A stretch of 64,000 bases of DNA from Pseudomonadota bacterium (lineage in GTDB: Bacteria > Desulfobacterota > Desulfobacteria > Desulfobacterales > JAHIVH01): contig JAHIVH010000081.1 of assembly GCA_018816735.1 (NCBI GenBank), positions 172,894 through 236,893 on the forward strand, given 5' to 3'. Within the stretch, counting starts at the first letter, position 1, and each line of letters opens with the position of its first letter. A program made the translations under genes and the position numbers. Positions 7,787-15,968 of the stretch are shown here, piece by piece. The notes below the pieces were generated by a model, which saw nothing but the letters and a program-made list of their open reading frames with translations, made no database searches and was not told the DNA's origin.

Positions 7787-8902
7787 ATGGCAAAAGTCGG
7801 ATTCATTGGTTGGCGGGGGATGGTCGGATCCGTTCTTATGGAAAGAATGCGAGCTGAAAATGATTTTAAAGGTTTTGATGCCATATTTGCATCAACATCT
7901 CAGATCGGTCAGAATGGCCCGGATGTGGGTTTGCCGGTTCGACCGCTTGAAAATGCATATGACATGGAAAAATTGTTAGACATGGACATTATCGTTACCT
8001 GCCAGGGAAGTGATTATACCAAAAAAATGTATCCCCAGTTAAGGGGAAACGGATGGATTGGCTACTGGATCGACGCTGCATCAGCGCTTCGTATGGAAGA
8101 TGATGCCACCATCGTATTGGACCCTGTTAATCTTGATGTCATTAAACAGTCTCTTGAAACCGGTATTAAAAATTATATCGGGGGAAACTGCACCGTGAGC
8201 CTGATGCTGATGGCGATGGCCGGACTTTTTAAAAAGGGACTCATCGAATGGGTGACGTCTATGACCTATCAGGCGGCTTCTGGCGCAGGCGCTAAAAATA
8301 TGCGGGAGCTGGTATCACAGATGGATGTTATTGCAAAATCGTGTGACAGGCTTCTCGATCATCCTGAATCGGCTATCGAGGAAATCGATCGAAATGTCAT
8401 CACCAGGATGCGGCATGATGCATTTCCCACAGCTCAATTCGGGGCCGCTCTTGCAGGCAGCCTGATACCCTGGATCGATTCGCCCATGCCGTCAGGCCAG
8501 ACCCGAGAGGAGTGGAAAGGATATGCGGAAACAAACAAGATTTTGAAAACCAAAATCCCCATACCGATTGACGGAATTTGTGTAAGAATTGGCGCCATGA
8601 GATGCCATTCTCAGGCATTGACCATCAAACTTAAAAAGAATGTCCCGCTTGAAGAAATAAAATCATACATTGCAGGTGCCAATGACTGGGTAAGGGTGAT
8701 TGATGACAATAAAGCGGATACCCTGAAATACCTGACACCAGCAGCAGTAACAGGTACGCTAGATGTACCTGTGGGCCGGATACGAAAACTGAATATGGGA
8801 CCGGAGTACCTGACCTGTTTTACCGTGGGCGACCAGCTTTTATGGGGGGCTGCCGAACCTGTCAGACGCATTTTGAAGATTGTTCTCGATCATATCGGTT
8901 AA
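7787..8902 (+). CDS. asd: Aspartate-semialdehyde dehydrogenase
   Basis: The 371-residue protein catalyses NADPH-dependent reduction of aspartyl phosphate to aspartate semialdehyde, the branch-point step to lysine, diaminopimelate, methionine and threonine. The NADP-binding N-terminus reads VGFIGWRGMVGSVL and the catalytic Cys lies in GGNCTVSLM near residue 135. The GWRGMVGS variant and the length are those of the enterobacterial-type Asd subgroup. The start at 7787 follows an AAGGACG box. It stands alone and is followed by a strong terminator. Confidence 0.93.
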   Translation: MAKVGFIGWRGMVGSVLMERMRAENDFKGFDAIFASTSQIGQNGPDVGLPVRPLENAYDMEKLLDMDIIVTCQGSDYTKKMYPQLRGNGWIGYWIDAASALRMEDDATIVLDPVNLDVIKQSLETGIKNYIGGNCTVSLMLMAMAGLFKKGLIEWVTSMTYQAASGAGAKNMRELVSQMDVIAKSCDRLLDHPESAIEEIDRNVITRMRHDAFPTAQFGAALAGSLIPWIDSPMPSGQTREEWKGYAETNKILKTKIPIPIDGICVRIGAMRCHSQALTIKLKKNVPLEEIKSYIAGANDWVRVIDDNKADTLKYLTPAAVTGTLDVPVGRIRKLNMGPEYLTCFTVGDQLLWGAAEPVRRILKIVLDHIG

Positions 8903-8934
8903 ATTGTTTGTCGCTATTTCTAAGAATCACCATG

Positions 8935-8970
8935 AAACCCGGATTGTGGCAATACAGTCCGGGTTTTTTT
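8935..8970 (+). terminator. Rho-independent terminator after asd
   Basis: An inverted repeat pairs AAACCCGGA at 8935-8943 with TCCGGGTTT at 8958-8966, with further inner pairing, and runs directly into a T tract. It lies about 30 bases past the asd stop. Confidence 0.85.
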
Positions 8971-9166
8971 ATTGGTGGCCAGGGCATTCAGAATATTTTA
9001 TAAAATGGATATTAATAATTTCCAAACAGAAAAAAGTATGATAATAAGTCCTGTTGCCTTTTCGAATGGCCAAATATAACCGCTGGTTAACGGGGAAAAC
9101 AACATAAATGGTTTGTTTTTTTAAGGTTATTCAGACGGTCGTAAAGTTTAGAAGGAGATATATATC

Positions 9167-10297
9167 ATGTGTCGTTTATTTGCGGTAACCAGCGAAACAC
9201 CGTTATCGCCAATGGTTGCTCTGGAAGCTCTCGATGTCATGCGTGAAGGGCATGACGGTTCAGGTGTGGGGTTGTTTTTGCGTGATCTTGGCGGTCCTTT
9301 TGAGGGAATCAAGGATTCCCCCATCCTTTCCGGAATTTTTACGGAAGACGGATTGAAACGTCTGGACAATTACATGATGGACTTGGGCTTCATGACCAAA
9401 TACAAGCTGTCCATCCGGGTGCCAAAAGACCCGCCGGAAGGTACACCCTCAAGGGATGTCTACCTGATCAGAGCCTATGAATACCCCCAGGAATGGGATG
9501 ACCTGACCTTTGAGGAGCGAGGTCAGAGATTGATGCTGATCCGGCTTGAACTGCGGCAAATGGGTGCAGAAAAGGATGATATGATTGTGTTTTCATTCTG
9601 GCCGGATGTGATCATGATCAAGGAAATCGGCGATCCCATGACCGTTGGAAAGTATCTCAAACTTGACAAACCGGAGCTTCAGGCCAGAATTATCATGGCC
9701 CAGGGAAGGCAGAACACCAATTATGCCATCAACCTGTATGCATGCCACCCGTTTTTTGTGGAAGGGTATTCCACAATGACCAATGGGGAGAACACGGCAT
9801 TCATCCCGATCAAGGAATTCCTGATGTCCCGCGGGTTTCCGGGCTATACCGGTTTTCAGTCTGATTCGGAAGTCTTTACGCATATCCTTCATTATACAAT
9901 TAAAAAACTCGGATTGGATCTGGATGCCTACAAACATGTGATCACCCCCCTTCAGGAGGAGGATATTAACAGACACCCGAATTCGGCGTTTTTAAAACAG
10001 TTGAAACAATCCTGCCGACGGCTGATCATAGACGGGCCCAATTGCGTCATGGGATGCATTCCGGATCATACGCTTTTCATGGCCCAGGACAGAAAAAAAC
10101 TTCGTCCCGGAGTTGTTGGCGGCCGTCCGGGGATTTATGCGTTTTCTTCCGAAATATGCGGCCTGGATGCAGTTATACCGGATCGGGACAAGTCAAAAGA
10201 TTTTCAACCAATGCATCTGGACACGGTTATAGTTGGTCCTGATCGTAAGGAGGTTAAAATATGTCAACAGACAGAGAAATTGGCCCATCTTCGTTGA
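9167..10297 (+). CDS. Glutamate synthase glutaminase subunit (class II amidotransferase)
   Basis: The 376-residue protein begins MCRLFAVTSE. Removal of Met exposes the Cys that is the nucleophile of class II (Ntn) glutamine amidotransferases, and EGHDGSGVGLFL near residue 30 is a conserved family segment. It corresponds to the N-terminal glutaminase domain of large-subunit glutamate synthase, here a separate protein (GlxB-like). It would release ammonia from glutamine for the synthase encoded next. The start has an excellent AAGGAG box. The stop at 10297 lies inside the next gene, so expression is coupled. Confidence 0.87.
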   Translation: MCRLFAVTSETPLSPMVALEALDVMREGHDGSGVGLFLRDLGGPFEGIKDSPILSGIFTEDGLKRLDNYMMDLGFMTKYKLSIRVPKDPPEGTPSRDVYLIRAYEYPQEWDDLTFEERGQRLMLIRLELRQMGAEKDDMIVFSFWPDVIMIKEIGDPMTVGKYLKLDKPELQARIIMAQGRQNTNYAINLYACHPFFVEGYSTMTNGENTAFIPIKEFLMSRGFPGYTGFQSDSEVFTHILHYTIKKLGLDLDAYKHVITPLQEEDINRHPNSAFLKQLKQSCRRLIIDGPNCVMGCIPDHTLFMAQDRKKLRPGVVGGRPGIYAFSSEICGLDAVIPDRDKSKDFQPMHLDTVIVGPDRKEVKICQQTEKLAHLR

Positions 10298-11895
10298 GCA
10301 CAAAAGATCTGCCCTGGCAGATCTTGTGGAGCAAGGAGAAATGCATGCTGTGCGGCAAATGCACGGCCATTTGTCCGGTGAGCGCCATCAGGCTGGGTGT
10401 GTTCAGAAAAAGGGTGATGAATATCAATATCGACGTGAATCAGGCATCTTCGAGTTCACACAACATATTCCACGGTATCAGACAAAAGACAGAACCGGAA
10501 AATGCCTGTGTGGGGTGTGGCATGTGCACCATGGTCTGTCCAAACGACGCCATCATTCCCATGAAAACGGATGAGCCCAGCAAACTCGATTATCACATCA
10601 ACCAGGGGGGACAACCCCGAAAACGAGGCGGGCGAAGAAATGTGGTCGGCGGTGTTTTAGACAGAATCAAGTTCATCCGTATTTCCATGCTGACTGATCC
10701 TGCACTCGATGCGGGCCGTCATGAATTTGAGCTGAGAACGCTCCTGGGGAGAGTGCTTCCGCCGGAAGACAGTTTAAAGCATTTACGCGAAAACGGCTGG
10801 ATTCCGCCTGTCAGGGAAATATATCCTCTGATCATAGGCGGTATGTCTTTTGGCGCCTTGTCTCCTACCATGTGGGAAGGACTTCAGATGGGGGTTGCCT
10901 ACCTGAACGAGGAATTGAACATGCCGGTCCGCATGTGCACCGGTGAAGGCGGCTGCCCGCCCCGGTTGCTGCGAAGCAGATTCCTTCAATATGTGATTTT
11001 GCAGATTGCTTCAGGATATTTTGGATGGGATGAAATTATTCACGCCATACCTGAAATGAAAGTCGACCCTTGCGCCATTGAAATCAAATATGGTCAGGGT
11101 GCAAAGCCCGGAGACGGCGGTCTTCTCATGTGGTATAAGGTGAATAAACTGATCGCAGCTATCAGAGGGGTGCCCACAGGGGTGAGCCTTCCCAGCCCGC
11201 CAACCCATCAGACCCAATATTCCATCGAGGAGTCTGTGGCAAAAATGATTCAGTCCATGTATATGGCCTGGGGATTCAGAGTGCCGGTATATCCCAAAAT
11301 TTCAGCATCCTCCACGTCTCTTGCGGTATTGAACAATTTGACTCGAAATCCCTATGCTGCAGGGCTTGCCATCGATGGGGAGGATGGGGGAACAGGCGCC
11401 GCCTTTAACGTATCCATGAATACCATGGGGCACCCCATCGCAAGCAATTTAAGGGAATGCTACCTGAATCTGGTGGCCCTTGGCAAACAAAATGAGATCC
11501 CCTTGTTCGCCGGTGGTGGTGTGGGAAAAGCCGGCAACCTTGCTGCCAATGCCGCTGCGTTGATTCTGATGGGAGCAAGTGGCGTGCAAACCGGTAAATA
11601 CATCATGCAGGCAGCCGCAGGATGCCTGGGATCGGAAGCCGATCGATGCAATATCTGCAACGTCGGGCTGTGCCCCAAAGGCATAACCTCTCAGGATCCC
11701 CGTCTTTACAGACGACTCAACCCGGAAGATGTGGCCCAGCGTATTGTGGATGTTTTCTTGAGTTTTGACACGGAACTGAAAAAGATTGTCGCTCCTCTGG
11801 GCAGATCAACATCTCTGCCCATAGGCATGGCTGATGCTTTGGGCATAGATGATTATTATGTGGCGGATAAACTCAAGATCAAATATGTCGTTTAG
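10261..11895 (+). CDS. Glutamate synthase FMN/Fe-S domain protein with N-terminal ferredoxin
   Basis: The 544-residue product has two 4Fe-4S motifs in its first ~110 residues (CMLCGKCTAICP and CVGCGMCTMVCP) followed by the FMN-binding synthase domain of GltB. GMSFGALSPTMWEGL near residue 200 and CNICNVGLCPKG near 465 are the flavin-site and 3Fe-4S landmarks. It would condense ammonia with 2-oxoglutarate and reduce the imine to glutamate. This free-standing layout is the archaeal-type GltB seen in many anaerobes. The start at 10261 is fixed by AAGGAGG at 10246-10252 although it overlaps the upstream gene by 37 bases. Confidence 0.88.
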   Translation: MSTDREIGPSSLSTKDLPWQILWSKEKCMLCGKCTAICPVSAIRLGVFRKRVMNINIDVNQASSSSHNIFHGIRQKTEPENACVGCGMCTMVCPNDAIIPMKTDEPSKLDYHINQGGQPRKRGGRRNVVGGVLDRIKFIRISMLTDPALDAGRHEFELRTLLGRVLPPEDSLKHLRENGWIPPVREIYPLIIGGMSFGALSPTMWEGLQMGVAYLNEELNMPVRMCTGEGGCPPRLLRSRFLQYVILQIASGYFGWDEIIHAIPEMKVDPCAIEIKYGQGAKPGDGGLLMWYKVNKLIAAIRGVPTGVSLPSPPTHQTQYSIEESVAKMIQSMYMAWGFRVPVYPKISASSTSLAVLNNLTRNPYAAGLAIDGEDGGTGAAFNVSMNTMGHPIASNLRECYLNLVALGKQNEIPLFAGGGVGKAGNLAANAAALILMGASGVQTGKYIMQAAAGCLGSEADRCNICNVGLCPKGITSQDPRLYRRLNPEDVAQRIVDVFLSFDTELKKIVAPLGRSTSLPIGMADALGIDDYYVADKLKIKYVV

Positions 11896-11949
11896 GCCGC
11901 GATTGATCAGTAAAAAAAATAAGAATGTTTCGTCGCTTTGGAGACATAT

Positions 11950-14280
11950 ATGGATAGCAAAAACGTTTTTAAAATATCAGGAAAAGAAGACGGCGTTCGT
12001 CTGGAATCCAGAATCCTTGAGGAAAAAATTCAACAGGCAGTAGCATCCGGAGAACGTTATCTGGAAATCTATGCATTCGGACAGCATGGTATCGGTGGCA
12101 GGCTCTGGAAGGCAGGTAATGAATCCGTTCATATTAAAATTACGGGACATTCCGGTCAGCGCGTCGGCTCGTTGGGATTCCCCAACACGAAAATAGAAAT
12201 CATGGGGCCTGCGTCGGATGATGTGGGATGGCTCAATGCCGGCGCCGAGATTGTCATTCACGGCCATGCCGGAAACGGCCTTGCCAATGCCATGGCCCAG
12301 GGAAAAATTTATGTGAAAGGCAACATCGGCGCCCGTGGCATGACCATGACCAAAAGCAACCCCCGGTTTGAACCGCCCCAAATTTTTGTTATGGGGTCTG
12401 TTGGGGATTACTTTGGTGAATTCATGGCCGGCGGCATTGCCGTTGTTTGCGGTGTCAATCCACAGACTCCGGAAAACGTCCTTGGCTACAGACCGCTTGT
12501 GGGCATGGTCGGCGGAAAAGTTTTTTTTAGAGGCCCATGTAACGCCTACAGCAAGGCTGATGCCAAGCTGACGCCAATTACTGAAGAAGACTGGACATGG
12601 CTTACAGAAAATCTAAAAGCCTACCTTGAGAAAATTAATAGGCCGGAATTGGTGAATACCATCTTGGTCAAAGAAGACTGGCAACTTATTTCCGCCAAGT
12701 CTCCCCATGAAAAAGGGAATACGGAAAAAAGATCCATGGCATCTTTCAGAGCGACTGTCTGGAACAAGGAACTGGGAAAAGGCGGCCTGATAGGGGATTT
12801 GACATCCATGGACAACAGCCAGGTTCCGTTAATTACCACCGGTACATTGAGACGATACGTGCCGGTTTGGGAAAACGAAAAATATATAGCACCCTGTGTG
12901 GGGAATTGTCCTACCGGCATTCCTGTGAACAAGAGATGGGCCCTGGTGAGAGAAGGCCGGATCGAGGAAGCCATCGATTTGTCTTTGCAATATACGCCAT
13001 TTGCAGCCACTGTGTGCGGTTATCTGTGTCCCAATCTCTGCATGGAGGGGTGTACCCGGAAAAATGCATTGATGACGCCTATCGATGTTACGGTTCTGGG
13101 AAAGGCGAGCATCGATGCCAAGATGCCTTCTTTGCCTGAAAAAAGCGGCAAAAAAGTGGCGGTGATTGGCGGTGGGCCTGCAGGTATTTCTGTGGCCTGG
13201 CAATTGCGGCAGAATGGTCATGAAACAGTGATCTACGACAGGGCCAAGACCCTAGGCGGGAAGATCGCATCCGTCATCCCTGAAAGCCGGATACCGAAAA
13301 AAGTACTCGATTCCGAACTTGAAAGAGTGAAATCCGTCATCCCTCATGTTTCCCTTGAAAAGAAACTGACACTCAAGGATACAGAAAAGCTGATCAAGGA
13401 ACACGACTATATTGTTGTGGCTGCAGGTGCACAAAAACCCAGAGTACTACCGGTTCCCGGAAATGAGTTGATGATCAAGTCCCTTGATTTTCTCTCCCGC
13501 GCCAAGAAGAATGACATCGATCCGGGCAAGAGAATCGTGATTATCGGTGCCGGAAACGTGGGGTGTGATGTGGCCACTGAGGCCTCACGACTGGGGGCTC
13601 AAGATATCCTTCTCATCGATGTCCAGGAACCCGCTTCTTTTGGCAAGGAACGGGAAGATGCGGAAGCGGTTGGCGCCAGATTCAGATGGCCGTTATTTAC
13701 AAAGGAGATCACAAAGGAAGGCGTGGTTCTGACTTCCGGAGAAGTTCTTCCGGCAGACACGGTTGTCATCTCCATAGGCGATGTGCCGGATACGGACTTT
13801 CTGCCTGAAACTGTGGAACTGGACAGGGGATATGTAAAGGTAAACAACTTTTTTCAGACCACCCATAAAAAGATTTTTGCCATTGGTGACATCGTAAAAC
13901 CAGGTCTTTTAACCGACGCCATCGGTGCGGGTAGAAAGGCTGCCCAGGCCATTACAGATCTGTTTAACGGCAAACCACCGGAACTGGAGACGTTTACAAT
14001 CATCAATAAAGGAAGGATCAGCCTGGAATATTTCGATTCCAGAACCACCGGATTTGAAGGCACAAAACATTGCGGTTCCCAATGCTCGTCCTGCGGATCG
14101 TGCAGAGACTGCGGCATCTGTGTGGCAATCTGCCCGCAGGCAGCCATCAAGCGAAAACAGAATGAAACCGACAAATTCGAATACATGGTCGATCCGGATC
14201 GGTGCATTGGTTGCGGATTCTGCGAAGGCGCATGCCCATGCGGTATCTGGAGTCTTGTGCCGAATGTGAATCTGGAATAA
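11950..14280 (+). CDS. Fused GXGXG domain - GltD NAD(P)H oxidoreductase - ferredoxin (glutamate synthase)
   Basis: The 776-residue protein carries, in order, a GXGXG beta-helix domain (about 1-235, the C-terminal domain of classical GltB), an N-terminal GltD-type Fe-S region with Cys clusters near 315-365, two dinucleotide-binding sites (VIGGGPAGIS near 405, IIGAGNVGCD near 535) and two C-terminal 4Fe-4S motifs near 720-770. It would feed electrons from NAD(P)H or ferredoxin to the FMN subunit. ATG 11950 is preferred over an in-frame TTG at 11938 because GGAG at 11940-11943 is well spaced for the ATG. It is the third gene of the glutamate synthase operon. Confidence 0.87.
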   Translation: MDSKNVFKISGKEDGVRLESRILEEKIQQAVASGERYLEIYAFGQHGIGGRLWKAGNESVHIKITGHSGQRVGSLGFPNTKIEIMGPASDDVGWLNAGAEIVIHGHAGNGLANAMAQGKIYVKGNIGARGMTMTKSNPRFEPPQIFVMGSVGDYFGEFMAGGIAVVCGVNPQTPENVLGYRPLVGMVGGKVFFRGPCNAYSKADAKLTPITEEDWTWLTENLKAYLEKINRPELVNTILVKEDWQLISAKSPHEKGNTEKRSMASFRATVWNKELGKGGLIGDLTSMDNSQVPLITTGTLRRYVPVWENEKYIAPCVGNCPTGIPVNKRWALVREGRIEEAIDLSLQYTPFAATVCGYLCPNLCMEGCTRKNALMTPIDVTVLGKASIDAKMPSLPEKSGKKVAVIGGGPAGISVAWQLRQNGHETVIYDRAKTLGGKIASVIPESRIPKKVLDSELERVKSVIPHVSLEKKLTLKDTEKLIKEHDYIVVAAGAQKPRVLPVPGNELMIKSLDFLSRAKKNDIDPGKRIVIIGAGNVGCDVATEASRLGAQDILLIDVQEPASFGKEREDAEAVGARFRWPLFTKEITKEGVVLTSGEVLPADTVVISIGDVPDTDFLPETVELDRGYVKVNNFFQTTHKKIFAIGDIVKPGLLTDAIGAGRKAAQAITDLFNGKPPELETFTIINKGRISLEYFDSRTTGFEGTKHCGSQCSSCGSCRDCGICVAICPQAAIKRKQNETDKFEYMVDPDRCIGCGFCEGACPCGIWSLVPNVNLE

Positions 14281-14300
14281 CCAGCCGGGAATTTTTTTTT

Positions 14301-14350
14301 AACAAGGGGAGGAGATAACAGGACAGTTATTCCTCCCCTTGTTATTTTAT
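14301..14350 (+). terminator. Terminator between glutamate synthase operon and convergent Fe-S gene
   Basis: A near-perfect hairpin pairs AACAAGGGGAGGA at 14301-14313 with TCCTCCCCTTGTT at 14331-14343, followed by a T-rich run. It sits directly after the 14280 stop. Its right arm touches the end of the minus-strand gene, so it may serve both directions. Confidence 0.75.
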
Positions 14351-15190
14351 GAAAACCTGGGCGGAGGAACAAATACTGACCTTTGCCCGGTTCTTTCAAG
14401 CACTGCTGCACCGGCAGGGCAATGATAAGCACATACACCACACCCGATACATCTCTTTTCGTCGATGTGTGCGCATGCCTGATCAATTGCAATGGCTTCC
14501 ATGGGGCATTTCTCCGCACATACTTCGCAGGCTGTGCATATCTCCCCGTCAATTTTTGCCAGATAAGCCGTGTATGTCACCGTGGGCGCACTGCCACGGT
14601 AATAGAGCTGAAAGGTTTCACAGCAGCATTTGCAGCAATTGCAGATGGCCATTTCATCCTTGTCGATTTTTGACATCCTCATAGGGCATGATAGCTTCAA
14701 ATTTTTGATCGATTTCTTTTTCCACCGGGATCACACGGGTCAGGGCGGGTACGGACTGAAAAACCGGCAAAAGGGCGTCATAGTTTTTTTGAACCATATC
14801 TGCGAGTTCGTTGAACAATTGGTGGAACAGGTGTGCCAGCTTTTTCTGCTTGGGACCGGTTTCGCCACGCATCAGGGTGAATTCGAACATGCCCGGTATG
14901 AGGGGGAGCAGGCGATATACGACTGTACCATCGCCCCGGCTTGGCATACCGGTAATGATACCGTTGTCCATCAGTCCGCTCAACATGTCTTCAAGGGCGT
15001 CATCTTTCAGGTCGGATTGAGACCGGATTTCGTCCAGATTTAATGGCTTGTCGAAGATATTGATAAAACGGGCCTGGTCTTTTGTCATGATCGTTTCCAG
15101 AAGTTCCAGAAGTGTCTCATTGACAATGATGGGAATAGGTCCTGCCTGGATGACGGTTTCAGCGGCTGCTTTAAATACGGATGATTCCAT
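14347..15190 (-). pseudogene. 4Fe-4S ferredoxin-domain protein gene split by frameshift/internal deletion
   Basis: Two overlapping minus-strand frames, 15190-14654 (178 residues) and 14700-14347 (117 residues), together resemble one larger family. That family has a winged-helix-like N-terminus ending in an IMPYEDV segment, a Cys-rich middle, and two C-terminal 4Fe-4S motifs. The first frame ends shortly after IMPYEDVK. The second resumes at CNCCKCCC and runs through CTACEVCAEKCP and CIGCGVCAYHCP. In intact relatives, roughly 60-100 residues including a CxCR Cys cluster normally lie between those points. The simplest reading is an internal deletion with loss of frame. The upstream AGGAGG box is intact, so a truncated protein may still be made. 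Two short functional genes are the alternative. Confidence 0.6.
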
Positions 15191-15435
15191 AATACATACC
15201 TCCTATGATTAAAATTATTAAAATGACCCGGTTGTCAAGTTGGCTCGGAAAAGCATGCACACTTCAAACAACAGGGATGATTCTTGTCCGGATACTGAAA
15301 GTGTCTGCCAGATGATTAGAGAAATATTCTAGAATTAAATTCTATTCAATTGATATGGCATTCCACGAAAATTTTTATTGTGTATAGTTTGAATAAAAAT
15401 ATGCCTGAATGAACGTTAAATAATTTTTTTTTATG

Positions 15436-15465
15436 TTGACAATTCAATACAGTTTAAAATAAGAT
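15436..15465 (+). promoter_or_regulatory. Candidate sigma70-type promoter
   Basis: TTGACA at 15436-15441 is followed after 18 bases by TAAGAT at 15460-15465. The -35 is perfect and the -10 is a 4/6 match. It lies about 500 bases upstream of the cluster's first gene, so if used the mRNA leader would be long. Confidence 0.3.
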
Positions 15466-15813
15466 TGACTCAATCCCAACAAGAAGTATTGCAATGTGTG
15501 CAATTAAAAATTAACACAAACACGGTTGAAAAGGCGCCATACTTCGGCCCTGAAAACAGTTGTCTCTTTTTGCGGGCTGTTCAGGAAAAACGCTGTCTAT
15601 CTGCATGATAGAACTGATGCAGGCTGAAGAAAAGGCGGTCAATTCTAACTTTTATGCGGTTTGTATATATGCATGGTTCAGGTTGAGCTGTACCGGAGGA
15701 GTACGGATGATTCCATGAGCTTTTTTAACGCAGAGATAATCGAAATAGTAAACAATACCAGTTTTGTTGCGTTCTCATTAAACACGCGCTTGATCATTTC
15801 TGTAAGAATAGCT

Positions 15814-15842
15814 TTTGCGAATTATGCGAAAAAATTCGCAAA
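15814..15842. promoter_or_regulatory. Perfect 10-bp inverted repeat, probable operator
   Basis: TTTGCGAATT at 15814-15823 is repeated in inverted form as AATTCGCAAA at 15833-15842, with a nine-base spacer. A third GCGAA lies in the spacer. The site is about 125 bases upstream of the lipid-cluster start and has the size and symmetry of a dimeric repressor site. No regulator gene is adjacent. Confidence 0.45.
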
Positions 15843-15968
15843 TTATTTGTCAACTGTCAATACCCTTTTGCTGGGCAGAAGGTCATGCTCACAACGGTGG
15901 TAACTGGCAATAATATATAGTAACAATCAGGGTATTGTTGTTTGGGCTCGAAATTATCGGAGGAGAGA

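Larger units (their letters stand above)
15191..15968. other. Long intergenic region ahead of the lipid cluster
   Basis: About 780 bases separate the divergent Fe-S pseudogene from the first lipid-cluster gene. The strand composition is AT-rich. An 80-codon frame inside it (15661-15903) lacks a good ribosome site and coding character. A candidate promoter and a clear inverted repeat are annotated separately. I see no other gene. Confidence 0.5.

Noticed and set aside
14654..14700. In-frame TGA in the Fe-S gene as a further selenocysteine codon
   Set aside because: The frame after this TGA runs into another stop within about a dozen codons and loses the Cys-rich homology, which continues in a different frame. 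This is a frameshift, not recoding.
15661..15903. 80-codon plus-strand frame ahead of the lipid cluster
   Set aside because: No ribosome site, no recognisable motif, and it spans the inverted repeat and likely control region.
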